From Eubacterium nodatum ATCC 33099 (lineage in GTDB: Bacteria > Bacillota > Clostridia > Peptostreptococcales > Anaerovoracaceae): 64,000 nucleotides of DNA. The DNA is taken from positions 1 to 64,000 of the forward strand of contig AZKM01000016.1 of assembly GCA_000510425.1 (NCBI GenBank). Reading direction: 5' to 3'. Below the pieces are notes generated by a model, which saw only the letters and a list, made by a program, of their open reading frames with translations, was not told the origin of the DNA and did no database searches. Below are positions 1 through 9,378 of this stretch, piece after piece. Every line of letters begins with the position of its first letter. The stretch's first letter is position 1. Both the position numbers and the translations under genes were made by a program.

Positions 1-1
1 G

Positions 2-399
2 TTTTTCGACATCAAGAGTAGTTTTAACGAGAATGACATAGCTTTCCCGGATATTGTTCCGCTGGTTTTAACTGATAACGGTGGAGAGTTTTCAAATGCT
101 GATGCAATAGAACAAAACTTAAATGGGGATAAAGAAACCTCTCTTTTCTTCTGCCGTCCAATGAAATCATGTGACAAGCCCTATTATGTCCAAAGGGAAC
201 TTCCTTTGATAACTTTACACAAGACACCGTCGACTTGATTTTTTCTCATGTAAATTCGGTAGCCAGAAAAAAGTTAAATGGTAAAACACCGTATGAATTA
301 TTTCATTTTACTTTTGGAGAAAAAATCACTTCCCTATTTGGAATCAAAAAGATACCGCCTAGGGAAGTAATACAAAGCCCACTACTTTTAAAAAAATAG
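2..399 (+). pseudogene. IS30-family transposase, 3' relic
   Basis: This is the decayed C-terminal part of an IS30-type transposase (DDE integrase core). Frame 2 opens at the window edge and carries the TDNGGEFSN catalytic-core motif, followed by an FFCRPMKSCDKP stretch typical of the family. At about base 185 the reading frame is lost. The conserved segment that normally joins SCDKP to PKGTSFDN is missing, and the protein resumes in another frame with PKGTSFDNFTQDTVDLIF and continues to a stop at 397-399. One internal deletion plus frameshift explains this. The upstream half lies outside the window. It cannot encode an active enzyme. The family call rests on motif recognition, and I am fairly sure of it. 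Confidence 0.75.
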
Positions 400-478
400 T
401 GGCAAACACCAATTACATATTACACTAAAATTACTCATAACGGGCAAAAATATTTCTCAAACTAAAATCATCTATACC

Positions 479-649
479 GGAAGTTACCTTGAGAAACATC
501 TTCAATAGGTCTTTTTGTCATGCAATCAATCAGAAAAAGAGGCTGTTAAACTACATAAAACAGCTTAATTCACCTCTTTCCTTAGATTTAATTCCGTTCA
601 TTTCTCAGGCTAAATGCAATTTCCACTCGTACTGGAAGTTACTTTGCGA
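479..649. repeat. Two copies of a 16-bp IS-end-like motif
   Basis: GGAAGTTACYTTGMGA occurs at 479-494 and again at 634-649. The second copy lies inside an imperfect inverted repeat (AATTTCCACT at about 619 against TGGAAGTT at 633-640). They lie downstream of the IS30-type relic and could be its terminal repeats, but no complete element can be drawn. The rest of 400-805 shows no convincing gene. Confidence 0.3.
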
Positions 650-805
650 ATTTACGATTTTTAAACAAACAGGTTTGAGTATTTTTGTAAAAAAGTGAGA
701 AGCCCTTGCATTTCAACGATAATATTGATAATGCCCGAACCGGTTTCATGCCGGACACAGCGGTACCACCTTCACCCAAAGATTACTTCCCTACGCTATC
801 TTATG

Positions 806-3800
806 CTATTTCACCTTTACAGATTTCTTTGCACACGGCTCTCCGTAGTAAATCCTGCCGCCACTCTTCTTATAAGGTGTTACCACTACATAGTAAGTTT
901 TCTTTGATTTTAGCTTCTTCAATACAATATTAAGTTTTTTTGTATTCACAGTCTTTGCAGCCTTCATATTCTTATTCAAAGAATAGATTACCTTATATCC
1001 TGTAGCTCCGCTGAACTTTTTAATCTTCAGCTTTGCACTCTTCTTTCCCTTTGAAACCGAGAACTTTGTTGCAGCGATATAGCTATATTTAATTCCGCTG
1101 TATTTACCCTTTACCTTGCCTCTTACTGCAATACATCTGACCTGAACCAAATCTTTATTCTTAAATCCTGAAAGTGTAATCTTATTTTTGCCCTTTGTGG
1201 ATTTTGACTTCCAGATCTTGGCATTATTTTTCTTGAAGTATACGATATAATCCTTTGCAGCACCTACTTTAGCAAATGAAACATACACTTTCTTTGACTT
1301 GACCTTTGCTGCAAGTTTCCTGATAACAAGCTTTTTCTTGTATTTTTCATCAGGGTTTGGCTTATTCGGTTCCTCAAGTTCTTTGTGCCAATCTCTTGTA
1401 AAGAAAAACTCTATTTCATCACCATCTTTGACTTCTTGTTTGTCAAGTGTAGTAGATGCCAGTTTTCCGTTGATCCTGAACATCCATCCGCTGTCCGGCC
1501 CTAAATCCAACTGACTTAAAACAGTGCCGTCAGGTGTCTTGACTCCGGTTATGTAACTTAGGCTGCCTGTATAGCTGTATCCATTTTCTTTAAATACCTT
1601 CTCCAGAACTTCTCCTGCAAAGGATTCCTTTGGAACAACCTTCTTGACCTTTTTAATCCATGTCTTCTTGGTCAGAGCTTTTTTATCAAAGCCGTTTAAG
1701 GTAAAATAGACACTAATTTTTTTGTTAGGGTCAGGGTCTTCACCTTTTACGCCTCTAATCTTAACTGTTTCGTTAACAGGCTGACGATACAGATCTTTGA
1801 ACAGCTCCATCGCTTTTGTATCACCCTTTGCACGAGCCTTAACGAAGTATTTGCCATAAACCTCATGGGTCAGTACGCTGGAAATGGTAACATTTGAATC
1901 GTACTCAGGTTTCTCCTCTGCCAGGAGAAGAGTATCATCTGCAATCAGGTTCGGCTTTGATGAGAAAAATCTTGAGTAGTTCGAATCCTGATAACCCGGA
2001 GAGCCAATTCCCTCTCCTCCCGGATTCTCAACCTTGGTATCAAGTCCGATACCTGACCAGGTCTTTTCTTTATGATTGTATACATATTTTATGCCGGTTT
2101 CATCCTTGACAATCTCCTGGAAAGGACGGAAATTTGAGGTAATGTCAAATTTATTCTGATTTTCACCTTTAAACCCGTTATAATATCCGTATTTCGCACT
2201 TGTCATCAAAGTTTTTGCTTCTTTGATTTCTGCTTCGGTCAACGGCTCTACCGTAATCGGGATTACCTTTTTAGCTTCTGCACCGTTTTCGGTATCCTTG
2301 ATTTTAATTGTAATATTAACTTTCTTTGCCGTTTCTTCCGGTAACGGTCTGTAGATTTTCAGACTGGACACATTAGGTAATAACTCTGTGCTGTTACTCT
2401 TGAACCACGGTTCTGCAACATCGTGATCATCACTGTCTATTGTCATCGGGCAATACTTGCCATCAATACCTATATCCCTCGTAGTGGGAAATTTGAGACT
2501 TCCTTTTACATGTTCAAGGTCAACCTTTTCATCACTTCCGAAATCTCTGATGCCTTTCTTTTCAAGGGCATCTTCCAGAGCTTTCTGAAGTTTTTCAGAG
2601 GTATTCTGGCTTCCCTTTACAGTTAACTTGAACTGTTTTTTCAGCTTGGCAACAGCTTCATTTTCTTTTGGATTCTGATCATTGGTCTTCGCATACTTTA
2701 CAGTGGCGGTCAGAGTAACTTCCTTATCCTCTTTGCCCTTTTTAACTTTGCCTATCAGAGGTTCATAAAAAACAGTATCTGAATCACCCTGTGGTTCCTT
2801 AATTTCAATAACGCTCTTGTCACTGCTCTCCCACTGTATAGATGCAAGTTTCTGCTTCGTGTTCTTTCCGCCAAAATACCTGATAAGATTGAGATCTGAA
2901 ACAATTTCTTTTTCTGAACTGTTCTCACCTTTGATGTCATTGAATGTCAATTTATCCAAGAAATCTTCTTTCAGTGAAGCAACTAACTTATCAATATTCC
3001 AAAGCACATTGAACTTCTTTTTAGTCTGCTTTACTTCTGTTCCCTTGTGCAAATCAAAGGTGACTTCAAACTGTGCATACGGACGATTATAAAACGGTTT
3101 TTCATTAATCTTGAACGGGTCTGCAAAGAAATATGTTATAGCACCGTCAGCAGCAATCTTAGCTTCTCCCGGCGCAATTGAATTGCTCTCCTCAACCTTT
3201 GCAACACTTGTGGTTATTCCTTCAAAGTTCTTGCCATTGCTATCCTTACACTTCTTAATGAAGCTTTCCATAGCAGTATTTACATTTTTATCTTCCCCGA
3301 ATTTCATATCTAACAGAGGAAGACCTCCGCATTTCTCTGCAGCTTCTTTCAGATACTTGGCATCATCCGACTCAGGTGTATCATCCGGAGCAACCTCAGA
3401 GAAATTTTCTATTTCAGCATAATGCTTTTTGTTATCGCAATCTGTAACGATTACCTTATACTGAGAATATCTGCTCTTATTATCCTTTGTAACTTTCAAA
3501 GTATCTTTTGTTTCACCGGAAATATCCTCATACTCTACCTCCGGTTCTTCCTCATATTCACCTTGGTACCACTCAGTACATTTCTGCCATTGAAACTTAA
3601 CATCAGTCGGAGTCTTACCGTCTTTTCCTGTTACTTCAGCTTTCAGGACTCCCTGTGATACACGCTTGATTTCAACCTTGGTTACAGGAACCTTCTCAGG
3701 CTCCGGTGCAACCTCGTTGCCCGTTTCCCATTTAAGAACAGGGTGAACCTTGCCCTTGACAAACTTAAAGTCAGCGTCAAGTCCATCTTCTTTGACATTC

Positions 3801-4897
3801 AGTTTATTGTCAACGGTATCATCCGAATTCAGAGTTTCCATAGTAACTGCAGTTTCATCCGCCGGAGCAGTATGAAGAACCGAATCAGCGATTTTCACTC
3901 TTCTTTTAGGGTTAGTATTTCCAACAAAGTTATCTCCTGAAGTGCCTTTGTTTCCGCTGACGGTTTTGGTATTGAAAGAGCTGCTCAAATCGGACAATAC
4001 ATTTGAATATCCTATAATACTGCCAACAGAAGCCTTATCCCCTTCTCCTTTGACTTCACCAACATTGTAGCAATATCTCATATTCTTTTTGAATCCCGGT
4101 CCTCTGCCGATAACTCCACCAATTTTACCTGAGTCGCTTTTCGTACCGGTAACAATGCCTAGGATTTCTCCCTTATTATAACAACTAAACAGATCACCTG
4201 TTGCAATATTACCACAAACACCACCTAGCTGAAAATTATCATCTGTTACTTTAAGTTTTCCATCAAAACCACATTTTGACACAGTTGATAGAGCTGAAAT
4301 CTGTCCTACAATACCACCGATTGCTGCCGGCTTTGTATCATCTTCGTCTTTAAGTTCAACCTTCAATGATGATTTGCAATTTTCTATCACGCCTTCACAG
4401 GTTCCGGCTACGGAGCCTGTACCTTTCTGAACTGAAGACTTCATCGTACCTGTAATATCTTTTATATTCTTGACAGATCCTTTATCTCCAATAACTCCGA
4501 AAATACCGGCATTGGTATAAAGACTACTCTGAAGATTTCCTGATCCCAGTTTTTCCTTTGAAAAGTCAGCATTGAAGTTCTTGATAACTTTGCCGTTACC
4601 GTCAAACTCACCCTGGTAATTACTCGTTTCATTTCCGATAGCTTTCCAATCTGCAACATTGATTTCAGACATATCTATGTCTTTCATCAGTTTTCCTTTT
4701 GCAGTGCTGTCCTTAAACACTTTTTCTGCAAAGGCTTTCATTTCCCCTGCATTAGATATCTCAAAATAACCTTCTTCATTCTTTTTCAGTGCAGCCCCTT
4801 CGTCTGCATATGCTGTAAAAATGCCCGCCGGCATGAAAGTTACAACCATAAGCAGTGCCATAAGACCTGCTGCGGTCTTCTTTAACCATCCTTTCAT
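806..4897 (-). CDS. Exported multidomain protein with DUF4430 (transcobalamin-like) domain
   Basis: This is a secreted or surface protein of 1363 residues, last gene of the riboswitch-led operon. The ATG at 4897 is chosen because AGGAG lies just upstream and a signal peptide (MKGWLKK, hydrophobic core, cleavage after TAYA) begins there; a longer frame reaches 4996. Residues about 40-370 hold GLUG-like repeats (GGIVGQ, GGVCGN, GGVIGR cores with CYNxGEV). A long middle part has Ig-like sandwiches. Residues about 1089-1170 match DUF4430, with the signature GWMFRINGK. The last 180 residues are two lysine-rich fibronectin-III-like modules that may bind the wall, since there is no LPxTG motif. DUF4430 is related to the C-terminal domain of transcobalamin and intrinsic factor. 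Corrinoid binding is inferred from that and from the riboswitch. Confidence 0.8.
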   Translation of the reverse strand: MKGWLKKTAAGLMALLMVVTFMPAGIFTAYADEGAALKKNEEGYFEISNAGEMKAFAEKVFKDSTAKGKLMKDIDMSEINVADWKAIGNETSNYQGEFDGNGKVIKNFNADFSKEKLGSGNLQSSLYTNAGIFGVIGDKGSVKNIKDITGTMKSSVQKGTGSVAGTCEGVIENCKSSLKVELKDEDDTKPAAIGGIVGQISALSTVSKCGFDGKLKVTDDNFQLGGVCGNIATGDLFSCYNKGEILGIVTGTKSDSGKIGGVIGRGPGFKKNMRYCYNVGEVKGEGDKASVGSIIGYSNVLSDLSSSFNTKTVSGNKGTSGDNFVGNTNPKRRVKIADSVLHTAPADETAVTMETLNSDDTVDNKLNVKEDGLDADFKFVKGKVHPVLKWETGNEVAPEPEKVPVTKVEIKRVSQGVLKAEVTGKDGKTPTDVKFQWQKCTEWYQGEYEEEPEVEYEDISGETKDTLKVTKDNKSRYSQYKVIVTDCDNKKHYAEIENFSEVAPDDTPESDDAKYLKEAAEKCGGLPLLDMKFGEDKNVNTAMESFIKKCKDSNGKNFEGITTSVAKVEESNSIAPGEAKIAADGAITYFFADPFKINEKPFYNRPYAQFEVTFDLHKGTEVKQTKKKFNVLWNIDKLVASLKEDFLDKLTFNDIKGENSSEKEIVSDLNLIRYFGGKNTKQKLASIQWESSDKSVIEIKEPQGDSDTVFYEPLIGKVKKGKEDKEVTLTATVKYAKTNDQNPKENEAVAKLKKQFKLTVKGSQNTSEKLQKALEDALEKKGIRDFGSDEKVDLEHVKGSLKFPTTRDIGIDGKYCPMTIDSDDHDVAEPWFKSNSTELLPNVSSLKIYRPLPEETAKKVNITIKIKDTENGAEAKKVIPITVEPLTEAEIKEAKTLMTSAKYGYYNGFKGENQNKFDITSNFRPFQEIVKDETGIKYVYNHKEKTWSGIGLDTKVENPGGEGIGSPGYQDSNYSRFFSSKPNLIADDTLLLAEEKPEYDSNVTISSVLTHEVYGKYFVKARAKGDTKAMELFKDLYRQPVNETVKIRGVKGEDPDPNKKISVYFTLNGFDKKALTKKTWIKKVKKVVPKESFAGEVLEKVFKENGYSYTGSLSYITGVKTPDGTVLSQLDLGPDSGWMFRINGKLASTTLDKQEVKDGDEIEFFFTRDWHKELEEPNKPNPDEKYKKKLVIRKLAAKVKSKKVYVSFAKVGAAKDYIVYFKKNNAKIWKSKSTKGKNKITLSGFKNKDLVQVRCIAVRGKVKGKYSGIKYSYIAATKFSVSKGKKSAKLKIKKFSGATGYKVIYSLNKNMKAAKTVNTKKLNIVLKKLKSKKTYYVVVTPYKKSGGRIYYGEPCAKKSVKVK

Positions 4898-4953
4898 AAT
4901 AACTCCTTTTCTCCTATACTCATCAACTAAAAAATGATCATCCCTCAGGGGAT

Positions 4954-7749
4954 TCACACAATAACCACCTTGACCGTTATGCGTATTCCGTTGCACTTCG
5001 CCACCACATAGGCGGTACCCTTATTCTTCTTTGCCTTTACAACACCTTTAGAGGAAATACTTAAATACCTTCCGTCAGATTTTCCTTTCAGGCTGTACCT
5101 AACCTTACCCTTAGGCTTATTCTTGGAAACTTCCAACTTATAGCTCTTCCCTCTCTTCAGCTTTATAACGGTTTTTTTCAACTGAAACTGGCAAACCTTT
5201 ACAGTGAGCTTCTGTTTGATTCCGTTACAGGTAAAAATAACCTGTCCTGTTCCGATCTTCTTCGCCTTTATGGTTCCGTCTTTATAAATAGTAATATATT
5301 TTTTGCTCTTGTTGTCTGCAAACTTATAGTGTATCTTGCCCTTAGGATTCCTCTTTGCAATACTAATTCTGTACTTTTGACCCGGGTTTAAACTGATTTT
5401 ATTTGTTGAAAGTTTAAATTCCTTAGGCGTAACCTTGACTGAGCAAAAAGCTTCATCAGCACCTTTACAGGTAACATAAATTAAAGTCTTTCCCGGCTTC
5501 AACGCCGTAACATTACCCTTTTGGTCAACTTTGGCAACCTTTTTATTGATGGATTTCCACTTGATGATATCGCCGGTTTTTTTCCCTTTGAGCTCTGCCT
5601 TCAGCTTATAAGTCTGCCCCTTGTACATTGAAAGTTTCGTCTTGGAAAGTTTTAAGACTTTTTTCCCTATGTCTTTGGAGCGAACTATGGTTACAGAGTA
5701 TTCTTTAGTTTCAGTTCCATTTTCAGAGGTTACTAAAAGCTTTACAGTAGAAGCTTTGCTTCCTGCCTGGAAATACACAGGATACCTTGGATTGTCACCT
5801 GATGTTTCAGGTTTAATATTACCCTCTTCATCCAGCTGATCCTGTGAATTTGCAACATTTTCTGCCGGCTTCACCTTCAGTTTCGCACCCTTTTGCTGAA
5901 GCTTCGGCCAGATATTGACAAATCTATTATCTCCATCAAATAACTTTGTATGATAAGTTAAATTATTCGGATTGAATTTAGGAGTGTATTCTAGGAGAGC
6001 ATCTGAATTTTCATCCAAAGTATACGCATCCTGATTGGTTTTCGATATCCTCAGGTCAGAAAGAAAGGCATTACTGCCCGACTGCCGAATCTTCAGGGAA
6101 TATTTTCTCTTATAGGTTACAGTTTTTCCGCCGATATTCTCCTTTAAAGTCACCACGACTTTATTCGTGTCTTTCACAGCTACATCTACTGAATCACCGG
6201 ATTTAACTTCCTTACCGTCGATTTCAATTTTCTGCTCCTTTGGAGCCTTTGGAGTTATGCTCACTTTATTTCCGATGATTTTCTTGATAATAATTTCATA
6301 CTTACTGTTTCTTGGTGAAAACGCAGGTATCCACTTTCCCTCAACACCGTTTTTCTTATCTTTTACCGACAGTCCCGTCAGCTTTGCAGGATTTCTTTTC
6401 ACTGCCATAAGATAATTGCTGTCGTTCTTGTAATAGATGTTCCCATCTTCATCACAGCATAGGGGGCTTATACAGTGCTCCTGCATTTCTTTTTCCGGTG
6501 TGAAAAGAGTCTTACACTCCCCCGAATTCATTCCCGGCTTATCCTCAATGAAGAAAATCCCCCCCGGTGGTGTATTGCAGGTGAAATAGACTCTGACTTT
6601 TCCGGTTTCTCCGGTATTGGTGGACAACAATGCCTGTGCCTTGGGACCTCCCGGAGTATTTACGGCTCTTTCTATTTTAAGGGTATCTGCATTCAATACC
6701 ATCATCCTGTGATTTCCGGTACTTCCAAATTGGTTGCCTGAATCCACCGCACCTATATACAATCTGTTATTAGATATAACAGGAGAACCGGTTACTATTT
6801 TTTTCTCCCCTAATGACTGTTGCTTTATAGAAGCTTTATTGAATTTACCGTTGTCTTTCATGCCCACCTTATATACACTGCCTGTATAGGTGGTAAAATA
6901 AAGAAAATCTCCGCTTCTGACTACCGTACTTCGAATGGCACTATCCACATTATCTATCTTGTCTATAACAGTTCCTGTGTCGGGATCAACCGAATATAAA
7001 ATAGATTTTCCTTTCTCCTCGTTGCTGCCATCCGAGCCGAACACTGCACACCTTTCGCTTACATAGGCTCCTACCCAGTAAAAGCCCCTTGCACCGTCTC
7101 CGTTCTGGGAAGGATCCAGTGACCACTTCGGACTTTGGGTGTCTTTACCCTTGACATCAAAGCAAAGGAAACGCCCTTTTTTATTATTCCATGTTCCCGT
7201 GTACACTTTTCCATTCTTATATACAACAGGACTGATGGTCTGCTCATTCTTATAGGCAGAACTTACCCAAACTGATTTCATAGTCTTTATGTTTACACAC
7301 TGAATCCTGCCATTATCCAACTGTATAAATACATAGGGTTCATTATTTGTATGGCTGTCCTTTGCATAGGCTATGGGATTCATAGCATACCTTACATTGC
7401 CGGATAAACTCGTTTTTCTCAGAATGTCTCCATTCTCTTTGTCTAACTCCAAAAGTTCATTTTTAGACGCAGAATACAATTTATCTCCTACAATGATAGG
7501 CGGAGTACAGGAGTTTCCCATAGCTCCCTCTTTTGATAATTGTGTGCCCCATTTAAGTGAAGTCTCGTCTGCCTTATCCGGAAGCTTAACATCGGTCACG
7601 CAATTGTGGTCATCATTTCCGCCGAAGCTTGTCCAGTCCTGACCGTAAACCGCTGGTGATCCTGAAAACACAACGGCTATTGCAACTGCAACCGAAATCG
7701 TCAACAGTTTATAGCGATTTAAAATACTTCTACTCATACTTTTTCTCAT
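4954..7749 (-). CDS. Exported PQQ-like beta-propeller protein with cadherin-like and Big2 domains
   Basis: This 931-residue exported protein starts with a signal peptide (hydrophobic residues about 13-33, cleavage near VYGQ) and has the ribosome site AAAGGAG before the ATG. Residues about 35-450 form a beta-propeller of the PQQ/quinoprotein type, with repeated blades such as GDKLYSASKN, NGKVYTGTWN and NNRLYIGAVD. Two cadherin-like beta-sandwich domains follow (about 455-690), then a bacterial Ig-like group 2 domain (about 700-775, WKSINKKVAKVDQKGNVTAL) and two related lysine-rich repeats to the end. No enzyme motif is visible. It lies between the two DUF4430 genes, with gaps of 56 and 69 bases, so it should be co-transcribed under the cobalamin riboswitch. 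A scaffold or ligand-binding role at the cell surface is inference. Confidence 0.75.
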   Translation of the reverse strand: MRKSMSRSILNRYKLLTISVAVAIAVVFSGSPAVYGQDWTSFGGNDDHNCVTDVKLPDKADETSLKWGTQLSKEGAMGNSCTPPIIVGDKLYSASKNELLELDKENGDILRKTSLSGNVRYAMNPIAYAKDSHTNNEPYVFIQLDNGRIQCVNIKTMKSVWVSSAYKNEQTISPVVYKNGKVYTGTWNNKKGRFLCFDVKGKDTQSPKWSLDPSQNGDGARGFYWVGAYVSERCAVFGSDGSNEEKGKSILYSVDPDTGTVIDKIDNVDSAIRSTVVRSGDFLYFTTYTGSVYKVGMKDNGKFNKASIKQQSLGEKKIVTGSPVISNNRLYIGAVDSGNQFGSTGNHRMMVLNADTLKIERAVNTPGGPKAQALLSTNTGETGKVRVYFTCNTPPGGIFFIEDKPGMNSGECKTLFTPEKEMQEHCISPLCCDEDGNIYYKNDSNYLMAVKRNPAKLTGLSVKDKKNGVEGKWIPAFSPRNSKYEIIIKKIIGNKVSITPKAPKEQKIEIDGKEVKSGDSVDVAVKDTNKVVVTLKENIGGKTVTYKRKYSLKIRQSGSNAFLSDLRISKTNQDAYTLDENSDALLEYTPKFNPNNLTYHTKLFDGDNRFVNIWPKLQQKGAKLKVKPAENVANSQDQLDEEGNIKPETSGDNPRYPVYFQAGSKASTVKLLVTSENGTETKEYSVTIVRSKDIGKKVLKLSKTKLSMYKGQTYKLKAELKGKKTGDIIKWKSINKKVAKVDQKGNVTALKPGKTLIYVTCKGADEAFCSVKVTPKEFKLSTNKISLNPGQKYRISIAKRNPKGKIHYKFADNKSKKYITIYKDGTIKAKKIGTGQVIFTCNGIKQKLTVKVCQFQLKKTVIKLKRGKSYKLEVSKNKPKGKVRYSLKGKSDGRYLSISSKGVVKAKKNKGTAYVVAKCNGIRITVKVVIV

Positions 7750-7818
7750 GAAAATCTCTCCTTTCGTATATTTATCTTTTCAGACATTCTCATACATTCT
7801 CATCTAAAAGCTGTGTAA

Positions 7819-9000
7819 CTACCACCAACCCTGCTCATCTCCCTCTGCCAAATCATTTCCGAGGTTCACGGTAAATCTCAGATGAACAACAGAACCGTCA
7901 CTTAAAGCTGTTGATGAAAATCCTTGTTTTATACTTGCTCCGTCTAAATACGCAACCCATCCCGAATTTTTTGTAAAGTCAAACTCTCCCAGACTGTCAT
8001 TATAATGTTCTGATGAAGTCCACGGTATACCGCCTGCCATTTTTTTATAATGTTCCAAAATTTTGGGATGTATCTGTTTTCCTGCTGCAATACCCTGTTT
8101 ATATATTCTGGAAAGATAAAAACCTCTCTTAACAGTTCCTCCGTCCCCTTTTTTATACCCGATTCCGGACTCTTTCATGCATCTTGTCAAAGCCGATGCC
8201 ATGGATTCTTTTGAATATATCTTCACTTCCTTGGTTAATATATTAGGATTTTCGATTACTTCTGCACTGATTTTAACCGTTACACTAAACTTTCTCTTTT
8301 GTTTTGAGCTTATTCGCCAAACGGTTCTCCTCAGCGTTGCAGTTCTGCCCTCTTCATCTTTAGCTTTGATTATGATTATGTTTTCGCCTTTTTTCAAGGA
8401 ACCCAGATAATTATATCCCGTTCCCTCTCTCCCAACGCTTGTTATCTGTTTAGAGTTGAAATAGACTTTGATATTAAATGCATCAATCGGCTGCTCACCA
8501 TGATCCTTTGCGTGAACTGAAAACGCAAATTCTTTCCCATGGAATGGCATACCGTCTTTGATTGAAGTCTCTATAACAGGATCCTTGGAATTAACCTTCT
8601 TACCTTTATTTCCATTCCCACTTCCGGTAGGATCAAATGTTCCCCCGTTTGAAGGCTTTGAGGCACCCCTTTTTCTTGGTCTCTTAATCTTAGACCTATT
8701 GTTGCGACTCTCTTTATTCTGACCTGCCCCGGCTTTATTCGGCTTTTTTTTAAGCAGCTTTTCCCGTGCTTTCTCTATTTTCTCGTGTTCAGAGCGTTGC
8801 TTTTTGTCAAGCTTATAGCCTTTTCCTTTGATATAGACCTGAGAACGGGAAGCGGATAAATTCTTAATCTTATTATCCGGTTCATATCTGTTCTGATGGG
8901 TAAGTAAAATTCCTCCCATCACAACCAGACCCATTATCAATAGACCTGCGATAAAGTTGCCTTTGCTTATATTCAGTTTTTTCTTAAATAAATCTCTCAT
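7819..9000 (-). CDS. Membrane-anchored DUF4430 protein, first gene of the riboswitch operon
   Basis: This 393-residue protein starts at MRDLFKKK (GGAG nine bases upstream); a longer frame to 9099 would run into the riboswitch terminator. One membrane helix at about 15-36 is not followed by a clear signal-peptidase site, so it is probably an N-terminal anchor. A basic, low-complexity linker (about 60-150) leads to an Ig-like domain (about 155-250). The C-terminal 130 residues match DUF4430, with SGWVAYLDG and a final beta strand VVHLRFTVNL. DUF4430 is the transcobalamin-like C-terminal fold. As the gene nearest the cobalamin riboswitch, it is the best candidate for a membrane-proximal corrinoid-binding protein, although no binding has been shown from sequence. 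Confidence 0.75.
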   Translation of the reverse strand: MRDLFKKKLNISKGNFIAGLLIMGLVVMGGILLTHQNRYEPDNKIKNLSASRSQVYIKGKGYKLDKKQRSEHEKIEKAREKLLKKKPNKAGAGQNKESRNNRSKIKRPRKRGASKPSNGGTFDPTGSGNGNKGKKVNSKDPVIETSIKDGMPFHGKEFAFSVHAKDHGEQPIDAFNIKVYFNSKQITSVGREGTGYNYLGSLKKGENIIIIKAKDEEGRTATLRRTVWRISSKQKRKFSVTVKISAEVIENPNILTKEVKIYSKESMASALTRCMKESGIGYKKGDGGTVKRGFYLSRIYKQGIAAGKQIHPKILEHYKKMAGGIPWTSSEHYNDSLGEFDFTKNSGWVAYLDGASIKQGFSSTALSDGSVVHLRFTVNLGNDLAEGDEQGWW

Positions 9001-9049
9001 AAATACAGCTCCAAAGACCTTGTCAAAATATCCGGTTCTGCAATAAAAA

Positions 9050-9071
9050 AACCTTCTAAACGAAGAAGGTT
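9050..9071 (-). terminator. Riboswitch-controlled intrinsic terminator
   Basis: On the minus strand AACCTTCT, a six-base loop and AGAAGGTT are followed directly by a run of seven T. It lies between the cobalamin aptamer and the start codon at 9000, so it is the expected expression platform: terminate when cobalamin is bound. Confidence 0.9.
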
Positions 9072-9189
9072 CCATGCAACAGCAATGACCGTAAGTCAAA
9101 AGTTCAGGATGTCATCTGAGGTGTCATACATACACTTCGTTCCGCCTTAAACAATCTCTACACATCCTACTTGCCGTTTCTCCCATCCC

Positions 9190-9312
9190 TCGCAGTATCA
9201 AACAGCATCTGCAAAACCGGTATCCTGACTATACCTAAATTCTATTCCAAATTGAGGTTCACAGTGGCGTGACCGTGTAAGATTTTCACTTACTTCCCCC
9301 TGTTAAGCAGAT
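9190..9312 (-). promoter_or_regulatory. Cobalamin riboswitch 1
   Basis: Read on the minus strand, this contains the aptamer landmarks in order: GGGGGAAG near the 5' end, GTGAAAATCTTACACGG, the GCCACTGTGA B12-box core (about 9258-9270) and AGTCAGGATACCGG (about 9216-9231). It sits downstream of a promoter and upstream of a perfect terminator and the DUF4430 operon. The aptamer call is very secure; the exact 5' and 3' edges are approximate. Confidence 0.95.
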
Positions 9313-9329
9313 ATTATTCAATTAGTTAA

Positions 9330-9359
9330 AGTATAACATAAGGCGCCAGTCTGTGTCGA
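9330..9359 (-). promoter_or_regulatory. Sigma-70-type promoter of the DUF4430 operon
   Basis: The minus strand shows TCGACA, an 18-base spacer and TATACT immediately upstream of the cobalamin aptamer. The transcript would begin about 10 bases before the aptamer, as expected for a riboswitch leader. Confidence 0.6.
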
Positions 9360-9378
9360 TAGCCTTTAAAAGTTATAG

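Noticed and set aside
489..698. 69-codon plus-strand open frame
   Set aside because: There is no ribosome site and no recognisable domain, and it covers the IS-end-like repeats; it is more likely non-coding debris.
758..770. T-box-like word GGTGGTACCGCTG on the minus strand just past the DUF4430 operon
   Set aside because: It matches the antiterminator core, but no stem I or specifier region fits upstream (that space is coding), no CGTCCC partner or terminator follows, and no synthetase gene lies downstream.
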